Source of the DNA: Aphrocallistes beatrix
Lineage: Eukaryota; Porifera; Hexactinellida; Sceptrulophora; Aphrocallistidae
NCBI GenBank assembly: GCA_963281255.1
Contig: OY725493.1
Location: 1,115,550 to 1,179,549, forward strand
Reading direction: 5' to 3'
Length of the DNA: 64,000 nt
In this document: positions 60,650 to 64,000 of the stretch, in pieces
Numbering within the stretch: position 1 is the stretch's first letter
Layout of the letters: each line of letters opens with the position of its first letter
Program-made: the position numbers and the translations under genes
The notes under the pieces: generated by a model
Seen by the model: the letters and a program-made list of their open reading frames with translations, nothing else
The model's database searches: none
What the model was told of the DNA's origin: nothing

Positions 60650-61990
60650 CTACGGGCGTTCAATAAGTTCTGATCAATACAATGTAAAACATTTAAAATA
60701 CACAATAAACAAGTTGTTAATGTTTTATTTTTTCAAAATACTCCCCACGATTATTGATACAGCGTTGTAAACGTTCTAACCATTGTTCAAATACTTTTTT
60801 ATAGTCCTCTGGAGGTATAAGGTTTAGATACTGGAAAATCGCCGAACCCAGTGCTGCATTTGTGTCGAAATGGCGGCCAGAAAGGTACTCTTTTAGCTTC
60901 GGGAATAAATAAAAGTCACAAGGAGCTAGGTCTGGACTGTAGGGTGGATGCTCAAGCTCAACCATCCCCATGCTTGCAATTTCGGCTTTGACCTGCTTGG
61001 TTTTGTGAGGGCGGGCATTATCGTGCAATAATTTTAACCCCTTCGCTCCAGTACTAGGTCTTCGTTTAAAAAGTCTTTGTTCAACTTCACGAAGACACTG
61101 GTTAGTATAGAAATTCCCTGTAATGGTTTGTCCTTTTGGAACTATTATCTGAGCAACTGGGCCATATCCATCAAAGAATATACAGTATATCACCTTGGAT
61201 GACCTGAAATCGGGCCTAGGGATCATTGGTGGATCCGAGTGACTCTCCTTCCACACCTTGTTCGCTTCTTTAGATAGAGGTGTGCTATACTGTACCCACG
61301 TTTCATCACCAGTCACTACTTCAAATAAACGGCGAGGGTCAGCTCCTTTATACAATTTTAAGAGGTTTCGGCAACATCTAACCCTGGTTGCCATTTGGGC
61401 CTTTTTATAAGCAACGAGGGACCCATCGGGCACAAACCTTTGATAGATTGAGTTTTGACTTCAGAATGTGATCAACACTTCCCGTTGAGATCCCAATAAT
61501 ATGAGCTAACTCTTTAACAGTGATATGAGGATCTGAATTAACGAGTTCCTTAATAGCACTGGAATACTTGGGGACAACCGCCGTAACAGGTGCTCCAGCC
61601 CGAGGGTCATCTTCCACAGACTCTCTACCTACCCTAAAGCGCTGGGCCCATCGTCTGACTCCAGGATAAGATAGAGCACCTTTCATACTGTAGACTTGCA
61701 CCAAGTCAACATGTATATCGTGCGCAGATTTCCCGAGCAGAGTACGAATCTTAACGTATGATCTCTGCTCAATATAAGAATTCTTCTTTGATGACGCCAT
61801 AATTGATTAGTATGCAAAATCGGTTTTACAAAATAATGTGTAAATGAATAAGTAAATGTAATATCAAGATGAAATAAAAACTGACTTTTAGGTAATTGAT
61901 AGAATAAACACATTCTATGAGCGAATTATGGTACTTGTACAATATAGTCATGTTATCTCTTAATGATCAGAACTTATTGAACGCTCGTAG
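60650..61990 (-). mobile_element. Mariner-family transposon
   Basis: 1341 bp bounded by inverted repeats CTACGGGCGTTCAATAAGTT (left) and AACTTATTGAACGCTCGTAG (right), one mismatch over about 27 bp, with TA on both sides. It interrupts the right arm of the 140-bp satellite element: the flanking words TGTGAAAATATG and TATAAAGGTGTGAAA are contiguous in other copies. Encodes one transposase, frameshifted. Confidence 0.95.
60717..61800 (-). pseudogene. Mariner transposase, one frameshift
   Basis: The N-terminal frame (61800-61405) has the paired HTH DNA-binding region (HITVKELAHIIGISTGSVDH). The second frame (61433-60717) carries the catalytic core with all three acidic residues: GDETWVQY, LLHDNARPHK and YSPDLAPCDFYLF, the D,D34D signature of mariner. 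A single frame change after the ARWVP motif, at about 61405-61430, separates them. All catalytic motifs are otherwise intact, so the copy died recently. Confidence 0.9.
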
Positions 61991-62437
61991 TATATAAAGG
62001 TGTGAAAATATACAAATAACCTTTTTAACTGCCATACACTATAATATATAATTGAGACATTCATATAAGTTATTGTTTGAAGTATTAATTACAACTACAG
62101 CCTACAATATTGTCGTATAATGATTTCTATTGTGAGAGTGAAGCCGTACATAGTATTGTATAGAAAAGGTGTTAAAAATTGTTTTCCATTTTTTTTGCAG
62201 ATGCGTGAAAATTTCGCTTAGATCTTAGAACTTAATCGTAGATTCATCATTTGAAACCTACATGCCAATTTTCGTATCTCTACGACTTACCAATTCTTCA
62301 ATCAATTCGGACAAACAAACAAACAAACAAATCCTAGCATTTTAATATATAAGATTATATAATCATTATATAATCATTATTTAATAAATATATAATTATT
62401 ATATAAATTATTATATAATAATTATATAATAATTATA

Positions 62438-62652
62438 TGTTGCAGCACGTGTTGCAACATGTGTCGCAACACGTGTTGCAACACGTGTTGCGACACGTGT
62501 TGCGACACATGTTGCAACACATGTAGCAACACGTGTTGCTACATGTGTTGCAACATGTGTTGCAACACGTGTTGCTACATGTGTTGCAACATGTGTTGCA
62601 ACATGTGTTGCAACATGTGTCGCAACACGTGTTGCTACATGTGTTGCAACAC
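62438..62652. repeat. 12-bp palindromic minisatellite with CACGTG in many units
   Basis: About 17 tandem units of GTTGCAACACGT with variants (GTTGCTACATGT, GTTGCGACACGT, GTAGCAACACGT). The unit is nearly its own reverse complement, so both strands read alike and the junctions form CACGTG or CATGTG. Flanked on both sides by ATTATATAATAATTATAT-type AT palindromes. The short Cys/Asn/Thr-rich frames on both strands are repeat artefacts. Confidence 0.9.
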
Positions 62653-62694
62653 ATAATAATTATATAATTATTATATAATTATTATAATTATTAT

Positions 62695-63525
62695 ATCTTA
62701 TCTATTAAAATGCTAGGATTTTTTTTAAAAAATGGAAAACAATTTTTCACACCTTTTCTATACAAAATCAATGACTACACTATCACAATAGAAATCATTG
62801 TACAAGTACGACCACTACAATAGATCGATAGATACATAAAGTCAACAAATTACAAAAATAGGCTAGAGACTAGCTTCCAACGGTTGACATGGGGTTTTTA
62901 GGGGTGTAGATTTCGAATATCATATTTTTAGATGTTTATGATAAATTATTTGTTTACTTTTGTTAACAATAGATACATAAAGTAAACAAATCTCAAAAAT
63001 CTGCTAGAAACTTGTTTTCAACGGTTGACATGGGGTTTTCAGAGGTGTAGATTTCGAATATAATATTTTCAGATCTATATGATAAATTATTTGTTTACTT
63101 TTGTTACAATAGATACAAAATGTATATAAATCTCAAAAATAGTCTATAGACTAGCTTCCAACGGGTGACATGGGGTTTTCAGGGGTGTAGATTTCGAATA
63201 TCATATTTTCGAGTAAATTTGTTGATCAAATTTTTCACTTTTGTTTACAATAGATACATAAAGTAAAAAAATTACAAAAAATGGGCTGGAGACTAGCTTC
63301 CAACGGTTAACATTGGGTTTTTAGTGCTGTAGATTTCGAATATTATATTTTCGGATCCATATGAGAAATTATTCGTCGACTTTGTTTACAATATTTATAA
63401 AGGAAAAAATTCCAAAATATGTTAGATTGAGTGATTCCAGGCGCCCGCAGGGCGACTCTGCGAACACACAGTGTCCACAAGCCGCGCAGCGCAAGCAAGC
63501 GAAGCGTGCTTGTAATTATTATAAT
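62695..63525 (+). repeat. Third copy of the 140-bp satellite element
   Basis: Begins ATCTTATCTATTAAAATGCT, head-to-head with the end at 62355. Four 140-bp units follow (anchors at 62870, 63011, 63151 and 63293), ending in GGCGCCCGCAGGGCGAC and the AAGCCGCGCAGCGCAAGCAA block at about 63480. Confidence 0.8.
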
Positions 63526-63589
63526 TTTATTTGGTGTTTAGAAAATACAATTATTATCTGTGACGATTGTTGCACGTCAATCTACTGTA

Positions 63590-64000
63590 TATACACTGCC
63601 TGAACAAAAGTATTCGTACACATCATAATTCCCCATACAAATAGTTATAATACTGATTTATTTAGCGAGTCAAGGTATTTAATTGGTAAGAGATATGCTT
63701 AATTTAACTTCAAATTCGAATTCTCTATATTCTAATTACTCACTCTATAATCTCTCAACTTGTTTACACTCCCACAAGGTTAAAAAATTTCAAACTGTGC
63801 CACTTCATACCACCAATGCCATCATATACAATGGTGATCACTCGCGACATGTGGCATAGGAAAGCAAATGGTGAAAATACTTATCTTGAGGAAGAGTAAT
63901 TCATTTGAAAACTTGTAAAGTGAATAATTTGAACGTGGAGAATTCGAATTCGAAGTCAAATTAAGTGCCTCTCTCACAAATTAAATATTCTCGAAACGCT
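63590..64000. mobile_element. Probable Tc1-like element end, cut by window edge
   Basis: CACTGCCTGAACAAAAGTAT then TCGTACAC resembles the outer ends of Tc1-type transposons. Inside lies an inverted repeat (CTTAATTTAACTTCAAATTC at 63698 facing GAATTCGAAGTCAAATTAAG at about 63946-63965). No transposase frame within the window. Confidence 0.45.

Larger units (their letters stand above)
57026..62355. repeat. 5.3-kb inverted repeat of a 140-bp satellite element
   Basis: The left arm (57026 to about 58230) starts ATCTTATATATTAAAATGCT, has GTTTGTTTG runs, five tandem 140-bp units (CTAGCTTCCAACGGTTGACA anchors at 57441, 57581, 57721, 57861 and about 57999), and ends in a CCGCGCAGCGCAAGCAAGCG block. 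The right arm (about 59960-62355) is the same in reverse complement, ending AGCATTTTAATATATAAGAT, and is interrupted by a mariner. The 1.7-kb centre holds further copies of the CCGCGCAGCGC block and a foldback MITE. No coding capacity of its own. Element class uncertain. Confidence 0.75.

Noticed and set aside
62438..62652. CRISPR-like array
   Set aside because: Animal DNA, no unique spacers, 12-bp tandem units; a minisatellite.
62433..62656. Cys/Asn/Thr-rich frames on both strands, metallothionein-like in look
   Set aside because: Direct product of the 12-bp palindromic repeat; identical on both strands.

Overview
The window is animal nuclear DNA. Its genes belong to eukaryotic or strictly metazoan families: SWI/SNF brahma, DDX41, the ciliary genes DAW1 and MDM1, the spindle-checkpoint BUB family, mitochondrial ribosomal proteins L13 and L24, LMF1, GSKIP, HSBP1, an STXBP4-like gene, a C6orf136 homologue and a GPR158/179-like class C receptor. 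Coding exons are clearly more GC-rich than the AT-rich surroundings. Most genes are single-exon, and the few introns have GT..AG borders. This points to an intron-poor invertebrate; I cannot name the clade from the sequence.

Region 1 (about 1-22.3 kb): a plus-strand gene with at least five exons (EF-hand-like segment, coiled coil, C-terminal WW domain; best read as STXBP4) runs from before 1.5 kb to 22.3 kb. All of its exon phases agree. Complete genes lie inside its introns on the opposite strand: GSKIP, HSBP1, the class C GPCR, DDX41 and DAW1. A tRNA-Val(CAC) gene and a possible small secreted or membrane peptide lie there on the plus strand. A decayed or domesticated Tc1/IS630-type transposase ORF opens the window.

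Region 2 (23-51 kb): a long run of minus-strand genes. In transcription order (high to low coordinate) it holds the terminal exon of an unknown gene, two orphan 7TM paralogues, the C6orf136 homologue, a small coiled-coil protein, a minimal nucleotidyl-cyclase-fold protein, brahma (5 exons), a 3-exon Cys-rich protein, MRPL13, MRPL24, MDM1, a BUBR1/BUB1-type checkpoint kinase, LMF1 and a TPR protein ending in a CaaX box. Many gaps are only 130-290 bp, so operon-like transcription is worth testing. One small PARP-type zinc-finger-like gene is on the plus strand.

Region 3 (51-64 kb): almost entirely repeats. It contains a tandem pair of tRNA-derived SINE-like units, a 3.2-kb minisatellite of about 102 bp (two 51-bp halves) that leaves all three minus-strand frames open, and a 1.2-kb MITE with TA target duplication. 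It also contains a 5.3-kb inverted repeat built of a 140-bp satellite and interrupted by a mariner and a foldback MITE, a 12-bp CACGTG-bearing minisatellite between head-to-head copies, and the start of a Tc1-like end. No host gene is supported there.
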